From JBBAGC01 sp964491265 (GTDB taxonomy: Bacteria > Spirochaetota > UBA4802 > UBA5550), in the NCBI GenBank assembly GCA_964491265.1, contig CAZBFP010000018.1:1-64000 (forward strand): a DNA stretch of 64,000 bases. Reading direction: 5' to 3'. This document shows positions 7,793 through 15,980 of this stretch, in pieces. Under the pieces are notes generated by a model that was given only the letters and a program-made list of their open reading frames with translations, was not told the DNA's origin and did not search any database. Positions within the stretch are counted from its first letter, which is position 1. The number at the start of each line of letters is the position of its first letter. The position numbers were made by a program, and so were the translations under genes.

Positions 7793-8713
7793 TTATTTTT
7801 TTAACATGAAAAGATTAATCCTTCTGTGCATGTCATTTACTACAGCTTTGGAAAAGTCCCGGTCAAATGCCACGCGCAGTATCTGTCCGCTTTTAATAGT
7901 AATATTCTGTGACAGGCTTCCGTTTTTTATGTTGTATATATAAACAACATGATAGCATCCCCCTTTGCACTTCTCCTCTGTAAAAGCAATCTGTGACCCC
8001 TCATTATTTAAAATATAATCACTTCCGGGTGTAACCCCATTGATTGATTTTATTTCTTTAATTTTTTTTAGTCCCTGCTTTGAGACATCATATAATGTGT
8101 ATATCCTGTTTTTCCCGTCAAAAAGTAATAGCCTTTTACTGTCTCCTGAAAATTTAACAGTGCTTTCCGGGTTTCCTGAATATGGGATTGAAAATTCTGT
8201 AAGCGTGGTTTCATTTCCCGAGGGTAATGAAACCATGGCGCATTGCCCCTCATCCTTCTCAACAATCATTGTATCCCCTGACGGGGCTATAGCTTTTATG
8301 TTGTACTTTTCATAGCCTCTTGCATAACCGCTTCCAGTCATGTTCAGTTTTCTGGTATAAATCGTTTTACTTTGACCCTTTGATGGATTTCCTGATTTAA
8401 CTGTAACGGAATCTTTTTCCGTGGTTGTATAAATAATTTCGTCAGGACTTTTCCATATATAGACTGACACGGCATCTTTAAAGGATTTCCTGAAAGAGCC
8501 TGCAGATGATGACCCTGTAAAAATATAGGCAGGTCCATAATACTGCTTCCCGTCCTTTGCAGTAAATGAAATCATTTTCCCGTCAGGAGAAAACTGGATA
8601 TCAGGCCCGATCATATACTGTTTATTCTGAAAAGAAGCTATTGTTTTAGCAGTGACTGAAACTGCAGCAGAAAATACAAGTGCTGCTGATAAAAGAATAA
8701 TTATTTTTTTCAT
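7793..8713 (-). CDS. Secreted WD40/PD40-like beta-propeller protein
   Basis: 306 residues. An N-terminal signal peptide (MKKIIILLSAALVFSAAVSV) is followed by repeated blades with FSPDGKMISFT-like and FSGDSKRLLLF-like motifs, typical of TolB/PD40 propellers. It is presumably periplasmic. No enzymatic residues are recognised. It lies 61 bp downstream of the antiporter gene on the same strand. Confidence 0.6.
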   Translation of the reverse strand: MKKIIILLSAALVFSAAVSVTAKTIASFQNKQYMIGPDIQFSPDGKMISFTAKDGKQYYGPAYIFTGSSSAGSFRKSFKDAVSVYIWKSPDEIIYTTTEKDSVTVKSGNPSKGQSKTIYTRKLNMTGSGYARGYEKYNIKAIAPSGDTMIVEKDEGQCAMVSLPSGNETTLTEFSIPYSGNPESTVKFSGDSKRLLLFDGKNRIYTLYDVSKQGLKKIKEIKSINGVTPGSDYILNNEGSQIAFTEEKCKGGCYHVVYIYNIKNGSLSQNITIKSGQILRVAFDRDFSKAVVNDMHRRINLFMLKK

Positions 8714-8774
8714 TTAATATTACCCCGTTTTATTATTAGTGTATCTGGCCTTTTTATATTCGTAGTATATTTTT

Positions 8775-10649
8775 TTAATCTGTTTCTTTTCCTTCTATGC
8801 TGCATAAGAGACTCTGCATCCTTTCCATCCCCTCCTGTGAAGCCATTGCGTAAATTTCATCATTGAGTCTCAGTTCAAAAGAAGTATGGTAAATATAGCG
8901 GTCAGTGCCGTTTCTAACAACAAGAAATATTGTTACATCTTTGGGCAGAGGATATTTGCCTGCGTTGTTTTTTATGAATTCATTGCATGTTATCTGGAAC
9001 CATTTAAGTCCCTGTTTGTCTATTGAAAAGACATCCTTAAGTCTTGACAGAAAACCGTTCCAGGAAAAATTTTCATCATCTTTGCTTCTGCTGCTGAATG
9101 CCAGTTTAATATTTTCCTCTTTAATTATTTCGGCAAGTTCTTCAGTTGCTTTTTCATTAAGAACGGTGTAAAGGTTTTCTACTCCATATGTTTCTTTTAC
9201 AAAACGGCAGAATAGAATATTAATTTCATTATTGTCTGATGCGGCAAGAGCTGAAGTATAGTCCTCAATTTCAATGCCTCTATATGTGGCAGAATCAAGG
9301 GCATTTCCCTCAATGCAGAGAAATTCCTTTTGTCTGGCCATGCGGCATTTTTTGCTGTTTGAGTCTATGAAAAGGATATCTGTGCTGTCATTCCGCCATT
9401 TTTCTGCAATCATGAGAGATATTTCATTAACTCCAAGAATAATAAGGCTTCTGTCTCCTTTTACGAGAATGTTTAGTTTCAAAGCAACCCATTTTGCGGA
9501 AAGACCCTGCGTGAGAACAGTTAGTGATATAAGCATAAAGATTAGTATTTCAATTGTATGGGCTTTTTCAATTCCGGCAGCTTCGAGTTTAATTGATGCT
9601 ATAGAAGCAACTGATAAAGCAATTATGCCTCTTGGTCCAAGCCATGACATAAATAGTTTTTCCCTTGCTGAGAAGTTCTCTTTTGCCGTGCTTATAAAAA
9701 TTACAGGGAACCTGGCTAATATTATTATAAACACAATAACCAGTCCTTCTGCCATGTACTGGCTTATATATTTTATTTCAAAATTTGCTGAAAGAAGAAC
9801 AAAAAGAACTGAGGTTATAATCCGGGTAACCTGGTCTTTGAAATTAAGTATTTTTTCCTTTGGCCTGTAGTCCATTGTGCTCAGGACTAGCCCTACAACA
9901 ACAACAGTAAGAAGACCCGATTCGGGAAATAAAAGTTCGGAGAAGATAAAAGAGAGAAGAACGGATCCCAGAATAAAAAAACTGTTTGCTGATAAAGGAA
10001 TAATCGAGGTACGGCATAAAAGGTATTTTGATATATAACCGAATATAATTCCAAATAATATTCCTGCTGCGATAGAAGATGCAAATTCTGCAATTGATAG
10101 ACTTATTGTATGGCTCGTTAGAACGAACTCGAGTGTTACGATTGCCAGAATAGCTCCCACAGCATCAATAAGTACAGCTTCGCCGTTCATGAAATTTTTA
10201 ACCCTGCTGGTGAGTGCAATGTGCCTTATTATAGGTTTTATTACTGTGGGTCCTGTAACAACTATGAGTGATGCAAAAATAATGGAAATTTCCCAGGGGA
10301 GCCCTGCTATATATTTCGCGCAAATAAATCCCACAGAAACCATTATAATAACTGAAAGAAGAATATCTTTTAATAGCACAGACTTTAATGATGTGATCTG
10401 CCTGATATTTAGTGAAAGGCCCCCTTCAAATAGTATTATGGCTACAAATATTGTAATCATAATACTCAGGCCATCACCCAGAGATCCAGGATCAAGTATT
10501 CCCAGTACACTGGGGCCGAATATTATACCCATTGCAAAGTAGAATATTATTCCCGGAAGTTCAAATTTATCGGAAAGGACAATACCCGTTGATCCCAGAA
10601 CAATACTTAGCATTACTGTTTGAATAATTGTGCCATCAGTCATATACAA
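8775..10649 (-). CDS. Cation:proton antiporter (CPA1) with TrkA-type RCK domain
   Basis: 624 residues. The first ~400 form a Na+/H+ exchanger domain with about 12 hydrophobic segments, including an ND-like region (EAVLIDAVGA) near residue 155. From ~400 an NAD-binding RCK/TrkA-N domain (SLIILGVNEISLMIA, then FIDSN) and a TrkA-C-like end follow. Such proteins exchange Na+ or K+ for protons under nucleotide control. This fits an osmoadapted cell that also makes ectoine, but the ion is not determined. Confidence 0.85.
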   Translation of the reverse strand: MYMTDGTIIQTVMLSIVLGSTGIVLSDKFELPGIIFYFAMGIIFGPSVLGILDPGSLGDGLSIMITIFVAIILFEGGLSLNIRQITSLKSVLLKDILLSVIIMVSVGFICAKYIAGLPWEISIIFASLIVVTGPTVIKPIIRHIALTSRVKNFMNGEAVLIDAVGAILAIVTLEFVLTSHTISLSIAEFASSIAAGILFGIIFGYISKYLLCRTSIIPLSANSFFILGSVLLSFIFSELLFPESGLLTVVVVGLVLSTMDYRPKEKILNFKDQVTRIITSVLFVLLSANFEIKYISQYMAEGLVIVFIIILARFPVIFISTAKENFSAREKLFMSWLGPRGIIALSVASIASIKLEAAGIEKAHTIEILIFMLISLTVLTQGLSAKWVALKLNILVKGDRSLIILGVNEISLMIAEKWRNDSTDILFIDSNSKKCRMARQKEFLCIEGNALDSATYRGIEIEDYTSALAASDNNEINILFCRFVKETYGVENLYTVLNEKATEELAEIIKEENIKLAFSSRSKDDENFSWNGFLSRLKDVFSIDKQGLKWFQITCNEFIKNNAGKYPLPKDVTIFLVVRNGTDRYIYHTSFELRLNDEIYAMASQEGMERMQSLLCSIEGKETD

Positions 10650-11024
10650 ACCCGCTTATGAAGATGATTTAACATCATGACAATTTTTGTTAATAAAAAT
10701 GACTTTTATTATACCAGACCAATATTATTATGGTCAAGCTAAAATATAAAGATGAAGAATTTCAGGGGGATGCGGGTTATCCGTTATTAATTTTGCTGTA
10801 TTACTTGAAATGATTACTTTATTTTTGTATATTTAATTAGTTTATAATAATCATTAACTTTGTGTAATAATGGTGTCTGCCGTTTCCTGTATTCCGGGTA
10901 TCTGAGTATTATATAACAGGGAATTGCTATGGAATTAACACTGATTTAAGTTTTTGTATAAAAAAATTAACGTTCCATTATAATCAAATTAAAGCTGTAA
11001 ACGGATTTATTTAGAGGGGTAATT
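10650..11024. other. Divergent promoter region, nothing specific seen
   Basis: An AT-rich spacer of 375 bp between the divergent antiporter and thioredoxin reductase genes. No repeat, RNA gene or clear operator was recognised. It should contain both promoters. Confidence 0.4.
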
Positions 11025-12005
11025 ATGGACTTTAACTTAAATACAGTATCTTTTTTGTCGGAAAAAAGTTTTCTTCCCATTGATGCGGGGAGGGTCTATG
11101 ATGTGCTGATAATCGGCGGAGGGCCTGCAGGTTTGACTGCTGCAGTCTACTGCATGAGGAAGGGGGTGAGTACCGCAATTATTATAAAGGATATCGGGGG
11201 GCAGGTTGCAGACACTGCTTCTATAGAGAATTACCTGGGTTATAAATATATTAATGGTGTTGAGCTTGTGGAGAAATTTAAGGAGCAGGTGCAGCAGTTT
11301 TCTATCGGTTATGAAGAGGGGCACTCTGTTGTTTCTCTTTCTGCAGGGGATGTTAAAAAGACAGTACTTGATGACGGCAAGGAGATATTGTCTAAGACTG
11401 TAATTATTGCCTCAGGTAAGTCGTGGAAAAAACTGGGTGTTCCAGGTGAGGACCGCCTTGTGGGGCGGGGGGTTGCTTATTGTGCAATCTGTGACGCCCC
11501 CCTTTTTGCAGGTAAAACCGCTGTTGTTGTGGGTGGAGGGAACTCAGGGATTGAGGCAGCCATAGATCTTGCTGCGATTGCATCAAAGGTGATTCTTCTT
11601 CAGCTCCTGGAAAATCTGACTGCTGATAAAATTCTTGTTGATAAACTTAAGAATTTCAGCAATGTGGAGTATATCTTCAGCAGCAGGGTTGTTGAAATAA
11701 ACGGGCAGGAGAGGGTTGAGAATATTACTGTTGAAAATCTTATTACTGAAGAGAAGAGTACTCTTGTCACTGATGGTATTTTTATTGAGATAGGTCTTGA
11801 TCCGAACAGCGGTTTTGTTAAAGGTGTTGTGGGGATGAATGAGTTTAATGAAATCAATATAGACAGTTACTGCAGAACAGATGCTGAAGGGATCTTTGCA
11901 GCAGGGGATGTTACCTCCGTACCTTTTAAACAGATTATTATTGCGGGAGGGGAGGGTTCAAAGGCCGCCCTTGCAGCATGTGAATATATTATGATGAAAG
12001 CTTAG
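11025..12005 (+). CDS. Thioredoxin reductase-like flavoprotein
   Basis: 326 residues, a two-domain pyridine-nucleotide disulfide reductase of the low-Mr thioredoxin reductase type. FAD-binding GGGPAG is at 31-36, redox-active C153 and C156 lie in CAIC, the NAD(P)-binding GGGNSG is at 170-175, and the second FAD motif AAGDVTS is near 292-298. The N-terminus has ~20 extra residues before the Rossmann motif. The next gene, 25 bp downstream, encodes a two-CxxC oxidoreductase that is its likely electron acceptor. Confidence 0.85.
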   Translation: MDFNLNTVSFLSEKSFLPIDAGRVYDVLIIGGGPAGLTAAVYCMRKGVSTAIIIKDIGGQVADTASIENYLGYKYINGVELVEKFKEQVQQFSIGYEEGHSVVSLSAGDVKKTVLDDGKEILSKTVIIASGKSWKKLGVPGEDRLVGRGVAYCAICDAPLFAGKTAVVVGGGNSGIEAAIDLAAIASKVILLQLLENLTADKILVDKLKNFSNVEYIFSSRVVEINGQERVENITVENLITEEKSTLVTDGIFIEIGLDPNSGFVKGVVGMNEFNEINIDSYCRTDAEGIFAAGDVTSVPFKQIIIAGGEGSKAALAACEYIMMKA

Positions 12006-12030
12006 GAAAGAAATATAGAGGAGGATTGTT

Positions 12031-12696
12031 ATGGCACTATTTGATCCGAAAGTACAGGAGCAGCTGAAAAATATTCTTAAAAGCATGAAAGATGAGGTAA
12101 AGATAGTATATTTTACACAGGAGATTGAATGTCCCCTCTGCCGCGATACCAGGGCCTTTGTTGAGGAGATAGCATCGCTAAACCGCAAACTCTCTATTGA
12201 AGTGTATAATCTTGTTCTTGATAAGGATAAGGCAGAGCTCTACGGTGTGGATAAAATTCCGGGGATTGTGCTTCTTGATAAAAACGGGAAGGATAATGGG
12301 ATCAAATTTTACGGACTCCCCGGCGGTTATGAGATAAATTCATTTCTGGGAACACTCCTTGAGGTATCGGGGCATAAGGAGGAGATCCCTGCCCAGCTTA
12401 TGGAGAGAATCAGAAATGTGGACAGGGATGTGCATATCCAGGTTTTTGTGAGTCTGGGGTGTCCCCACTGTCCCGGCGCTGTATCAGCAGCCCACAGACT
12501 TGCACTGGAGAACCAGCGTATAAAAGCTGATATGGTTGACACTAATAATTTTGTCCCTCTGGCGCAGAAGTATAATATTTCCGGTGTGCCGAAAATTGTT
12601 TTTAATGATAAATTTGAGCTTGTGGGGTCTCACCCGATAAATACTTTTCTTGATGTTATTGACAGGCTCAGGGATGTTTCTGTTAATATTGACTGA
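12031..12696 (+). CDS. Glutaredoxin-like protein disulfide oxidoreductase
   Basis: 221 residues made of two thioredoxin-fold units, each with a CxxC: CPLC (C34, C37) and CPHC (C144, C147). The cis-Pro loops KIP (~77) and GVP (~190) are present. This matches the PDO family of anaerobes and thermophiles, and the N-terminal part of AhpF. Paired with the reductase upstream, it probably forms an NAD(P)H-driven cytosolic dithiol system that replaces conventional thioredoxin. A good ribosome site (GAGGA) precedes the ATG. Confidence 0.85.
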   Translation: MALFDPKVQEQLKNILKSMKDEVKIVYFTQEIECPLCRDTRAFVEEIASLNRKLSIEVYNLVLDKDKAELYGVDKIPGIVLLDKNGKDNGIKFYGLPGGYEINSFLGTLLEVSGHKEEIPAQLMERIRNVDRDVHIQVFVSLGCPHCPGAVSAAHRLALENQRIKADMVDTNNFVPLAQKYNISGVPKIVFNDKFELVGSHPINTFLDVIDRLRDVSVNID

Positions 12697-12752
12697 TAGT
12701 ATTATCTTCACAATGTTAATGAAGATCAGGAAGTATTAAACAGGATAGTTAA

Positions 12753-13538
12753 ATGCGTAAAAGGATAAGTAATACCCCTGTAAGGGACTATTTTAAATTT
12801 CTGGCTTTTACAGGGGGTCTCATTTTCCTGGTTGGCCTTAGCGCGGGGAATCTAAATTATCAATGGCACTGGCATAGAATACCGGGGTATATTGTCACTT
12901 TTTATGACAGCTCTTTTTCTGCAGGGCCTCTTCTTAAAGGGCTCTATGTTACAATGCAGATATCTCTGCTTAGTATGATTTTTGCTCTGGTTATTGCGGT
13001 TGTTACCGCACTTCTGCGTCTATCAGGTTCATTTACTGCCAGGCTTATTTCCTACTGGTATATAGAATCAATAAGGAATACCCCTCTTCTGATTCAGATA
13101 TTTTTTATGTATTTTGTTATTGCACCTATTCTTGACATCAATGCTTTTTTCTCTGCTGTTATTGCACTGGCTTTTTTTGAGGGGGCATATGCATCTGAAA
13201 TTTTCAGGGCTGGGATTCTCTCAATAAGGAGGGGGCAGTGGGAGGCGGCATGCAGTCTCGGTTTAAGCAGGCTTCAGTCGTACCGGTATATTATTCTCCC
13301 GCAGGCGACGCGAAGGGTTCTCCCGCCGCTTACCGGGCAGGGGGTTTCACTAATCAAGGACTCGGCCCTTGTAAGTACGGTTTCAATTTATGATTTAACA
13401 ATGCAGGGGCAGAGGATAGTTTCGGAAACCTTTCTTACCTTTGAGGTTTGGTTTACAGTAGCTTTTATTTATCTTATTATGACAGGGTCCTTGTCGATGT
13501 TTTCCGCCTGGCTTGAAAGGAAATATGCTGTGAGATGA
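12753..13538 (+). CDS. Polar amino-acid ABC transporter permease
   Basis: 261 residues, about five membrane segments. The EAA loop (EAACSLGLSRLQSYRYIILPQA) near 170-190 is the contact site for an ATPase subunit. It belongs to the His/Glu/Gln/Arg permease family. The binding-protein gene and a second permease follow at 13939 and 14747 after a repeat-filled gap of 400 bp. No ATPase gene is found in the window. Confidence 0.85.
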   Translation: MRKRISNTPVRDYFKFLAFTGGLIFLVGLSAGNLNYQWHWHRIPGYIVTFYDSSFSAGPLLKGLYVTMQISLLSMIFALVIAVVTALLRLSGSFTARLISYWYIESIRNTPLLIQIFFMYFVIAPILDINAFFSAVIALAFFEGAYASEIFRAGILSIRRGQWEAACSLGLSRLQSYRYIILPQATRRVLPPLTGQGVSLIKDSALVSTVSIYDLTMQGQRIVSETFLTFEVWFTVAFIYLIMTGSLSMFSAWLERKYAVR

Positions 13539-13570
13539 TTTTTTATTTTTTAAAAGAGTTTAGAATTCCC

Positions 13571-13840
13571 CCTCCGGGGCGCCCTCTGCTTGTACTGAGC
13601 TCGTCGAAGTAAGCAAAGCGAAGAAGTACTCCCGGGGTAGATTTAGGGGGCTTAACTTAATGACAGTGCCCCCTGTCCCCCAAAGGGGGCACGTAGAAGA
13701 AAAATTTGACTAAGTAGATGAAGTTCTGACGAGTATTGAAATTTAAACATTGCAGATTAAAGATGAAGATGTATTAAATAATAATAGAATTATGAAAGTG
13801 GTGATAGATTAACTCGTGCCCCCTTTGGGGACAGGGGGAG
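13571..13840. repeat. Cluster of dispersed GC-rich repeats
   Basis: The gap between the permease and binding-protein genes holds two inverted copies of a G/C-tract repeat (13666-13692 and 13816-13838) and a segment ending in gtactcccggggtaga (13571-13652). Related copies occur at 25698-25727 and 25941-25999, also between genes. No coding potential is seen. Confidence 0.65.
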
Positions 13841-13938
13841 AAGGATTTGAAAGGTATCCGGATATTCCGGGATGGGCAATTTTATTATAATCTGTTTTTT
13901 ATTAAGTTGAATCAATAAATATATATATGGAGAAAGAA

Positions 13939-14745
13939 ATGAAAAGAATATTGTCAGTATTAATAGTGTTCTCTCTTATGATCCTTGTTTCATGCAGTTT
14001 TAAAAAGCATGAGGAGGGGAAACTTCTGGAGGATATTCAGAAGCGTGGTGTAATAAGGGTTGGCATGTCCACTTTTGTTCCATGGGCAATGAATGATAAG
14101 GAGGGGAATCTTATCGGTTTTGAAATCGATGTTGCAAGGGAACTTGCAAAGGATATGGGGGTGAAGATAGACTTTATACCTACAAAATGGTCCGGCATAA
14201 TTCCATCTCTGCTTACGGGTAAGTTTGATGTGATAATCGGCGGTATGGGTATAACTGAAGAGAGGCTTGAAAAGGTGGACTTTTCCGATCCATACGATTT
14301 TTCAGGTATGTCAATTGTGGCAAGCAGAAAAATAGCCCCCGGTTTTTCAAAGATTGATGATTTCAATAAAGAGTCAATAACCATTGCCGCACGGCTCGGT
14401 ACTACTGCAGCAGAAGCTGTAAAAAATAATTTTCCCAGAGCGCAGGTGAAGCTTTTTGATGATGAGTCTCAGGCAATACAGGAGCTTCTTACTGACAGGG
14501 TCCATGCAGTAGTTGCATCCGCCCCCCTCCCTGAATTTCAAAGTATAAAGTATAAAGACAGGTTTTACCTCCCCCTTAAAGATACTTTTACAAAAGAACC
14601 TGTTGGTTTTGCCATCAGAAAAAATGAAGAGCCGGCAAAGAATTATTTTAATGAATGGATCAGGAAAAAACAGAATGACGGTTTCCTTGCTGAGCGGAAG
14701 AATTACTGGTTCAGGACAAGGGACTGGGAAAACAGGATAGAATAA
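13939..14745 (+). CDS. Amino-acid ABC transporter substrate-binding lipoprotein
   Basis: About 268 residues. The signal peptide ends in the lipobox LVSC, so the protein is lipid-anchored. The rest is a type 2 periplasmic binding protein: it opens with RGVIRVGM, and GNLIGFEIDVARELA is the family signature. An ATG at 13927 is in frame, but the one at 13939 is better placed behind GGAG and starts the signal peptide correctly. It is followed after one base by the second permease. The ligand is unknown. Confidence 0.85.
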   Translation: MKRILSVLIVFSLMILVSCSFKKHEEGKLLEDIQKRGVIRVGMSTFVPWAMNDKEGNLIGFEIDVARELAKDMGVKIDFIPTKWSGIIPSLLTGKFDVIIGGMGITEERLEKVDFSDPYDFSGMSIVASRKIAPGFSKIDDFNKESITIAARLGTTAAEAVKNNFPRAQVKLFDDESQAIQELLTDRVHAVVASAPLPEFQSIKYKDRFYLPLKDTFTKEPVGFAIRKNEEPAKNYFNEWIRKKQNDGFLAERKNYWFRTRDWENRIE

Positions 14746-14746
14746 A

Positions 14747-15631
14747 TTGAAGAGAAGGATCAGGTTTACATATCTGGATGTTATCCTGCTGCTCCTGATT
14801 TTTTCAGGGGCAGCTTATATGATATACAGAATTTCTGTTGATTTGAGATACGACTGGAAATGGTCGGTGATTCCCGATTATATTGTAAGGTATGATTCAG
14901 TATCGGGCAGCTATGTGCAGGGTCTCCTTGTGCGCGGTCTTGTCACTACTATGAAGTTAAGCATCTGGGCCTCAATTCTCGCTTCTCTTCTCGGTATTGT
15001 TATGGGTATAATGAAAACCTCGGAGAGATATTTTTTCAGGATGCTTGCTACCTCATATGTAAGCCTTGTCCGGAATATCCCATCACTGGTCTTTATCTTT
15101 ATTTTTTACTTTTTCTTCAGCAGTCAGATTATTACCTTTTTTAATCTCGATTACCATATAACCGGTCTTTCATCAAATTCGCAGTACCTGATCCGGGTGT
15201 TTTTCTGCCCGCCGGAACAGCTTACTGTTTTTGTATCAGCCATATTCACTCTGGCAATTTATGAAGGGGCCTACATGACAGAGATAGTGCGAAGCGGAAT
15301 TGAGTCTATTGAACAGGGGCAGTGGGAGGCTTCTGATGCCCTGGGCCTCTCCGGGCTGCAGAGGATGAGGCATATAATTTTTCCTCAGGCGTTTAAGCGG
15401 ATTCTCCCTCCAATGGCAGGTCAGCTTATTTCTGTTATCAAGGATTCGGCAATTGTATCTGTAATTTCCGTTCAGGATTTAACATTCCGCGGTATGGAGC
15501 TCATGGCTTCCACATACCGTACCTTTGAAATATGGATCACCATCACTGGAATGTATTTTATTTTAACATTCGCCTGCTCCTATGCGGTCAAGAAGCTTGA
15601 AGCATATATGGAAAAACGGGGTTTTGTGTAG
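14747..15631 (+). CDS. Polar amino-acid ABC transporter permease
   Basis: 294 residues, the same family as the permease at 12753, with an N-terminal anchor, a longer periplasmic loop (~150-175) and the EAA loop EASDALGLSGLQRMRHIIFPQA near 210-230. It starts with TTG directly after the binding-protein stop, so the two are translationally linked. Together the two permeases would form a heterodimeric channel that needs an ATPase encoded elsewhere. Confidence 0.85.
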   Translation: MKRRIRFTYLDVILLLLIFSGAAYMIYRISVDLRYDWKWSVIPDYIVRYDSVSGSYVQGLLVRGLVTTMKLSIWASILASLLGIVMGIMKTSERYFFRMLATSYVSLVRNIPSLVFIFIFYFFFSSQIITFFNLDYHITGLSSNSQYLIRVFFCPPEQLTVFVSAIFTLAIYEGAYMTEIVRSGIESIEQGQWEASDALGLSGLQRMRHIIFPQAFKRILPPMAGQLISVIKDSAIVSVISVQDLTFRGMELMASTYRTFEIWITITGMYFILTFACSYAVKKLEAYMEKRGFV

Positions 15632-15721
15632 CAAATGCCCTCACCCGCACATCGCTAACGTTTGTGCACCTGACGTGCATGGAGGTTCTAATGCCGCGAT
15701 GCCATGGATGGCAATAAGCGG

Positions 15722-15752
15722 CCTCTCCCATCAAGTCGGGAGAGGGTTTTGT
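15722..15752 (+). terminator. Rho-independent terminator candidate
   Basis: An 8-bp stem, cctctccc/gggagagg (15722-15729 with 15738-15745), is followed by gttttgttt. It lies about 90 bp downstream of the second permease. The sequence also resembles a dispersed repeat, so its role is not proven. Confidence 0.45.
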
Positions 15753-15819
15753 TTGAAATCGATTGGTTATATTATACTCTTTCATAATTTTCATTAAATA
15801 AAGTATCTTTGAAAAGAAC

Positions 15820-15975
15820 CCTCTCATTGAGGGGATTAGCCACAGGAAGTGGCTATGTCGAGCGAGGACAGGAAGTCCTGATGACGCTCGACTGTGGCGC
15901 GCCGGAGCGATGCGGTGAGCTACAGTCGAACTGGCGGGGTGAGGTCCTGTTCCTGATGGCTCCGGGTGAGGCTTA
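15820..15975. repeat. GC-rich dispersed repeat region
   Basis: This part of the 349-bp gap between the convergent permease and RND genes is more GC-rich than its surroundings. It contains short inverted pieces (gacgctcgactgtggcgcg near 15881, and gctacagtcgaactggcg further on). It has no coding potential and resembles repeat debris. Confidence 0.4.
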
Positions 15976-15980
15976 AGGCC

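Noticed and set aside
9274..9870. 198-codon plus-strand frame inside the antiporter gene
   Set aside because: Antisense shadow of membrane-segment codons.
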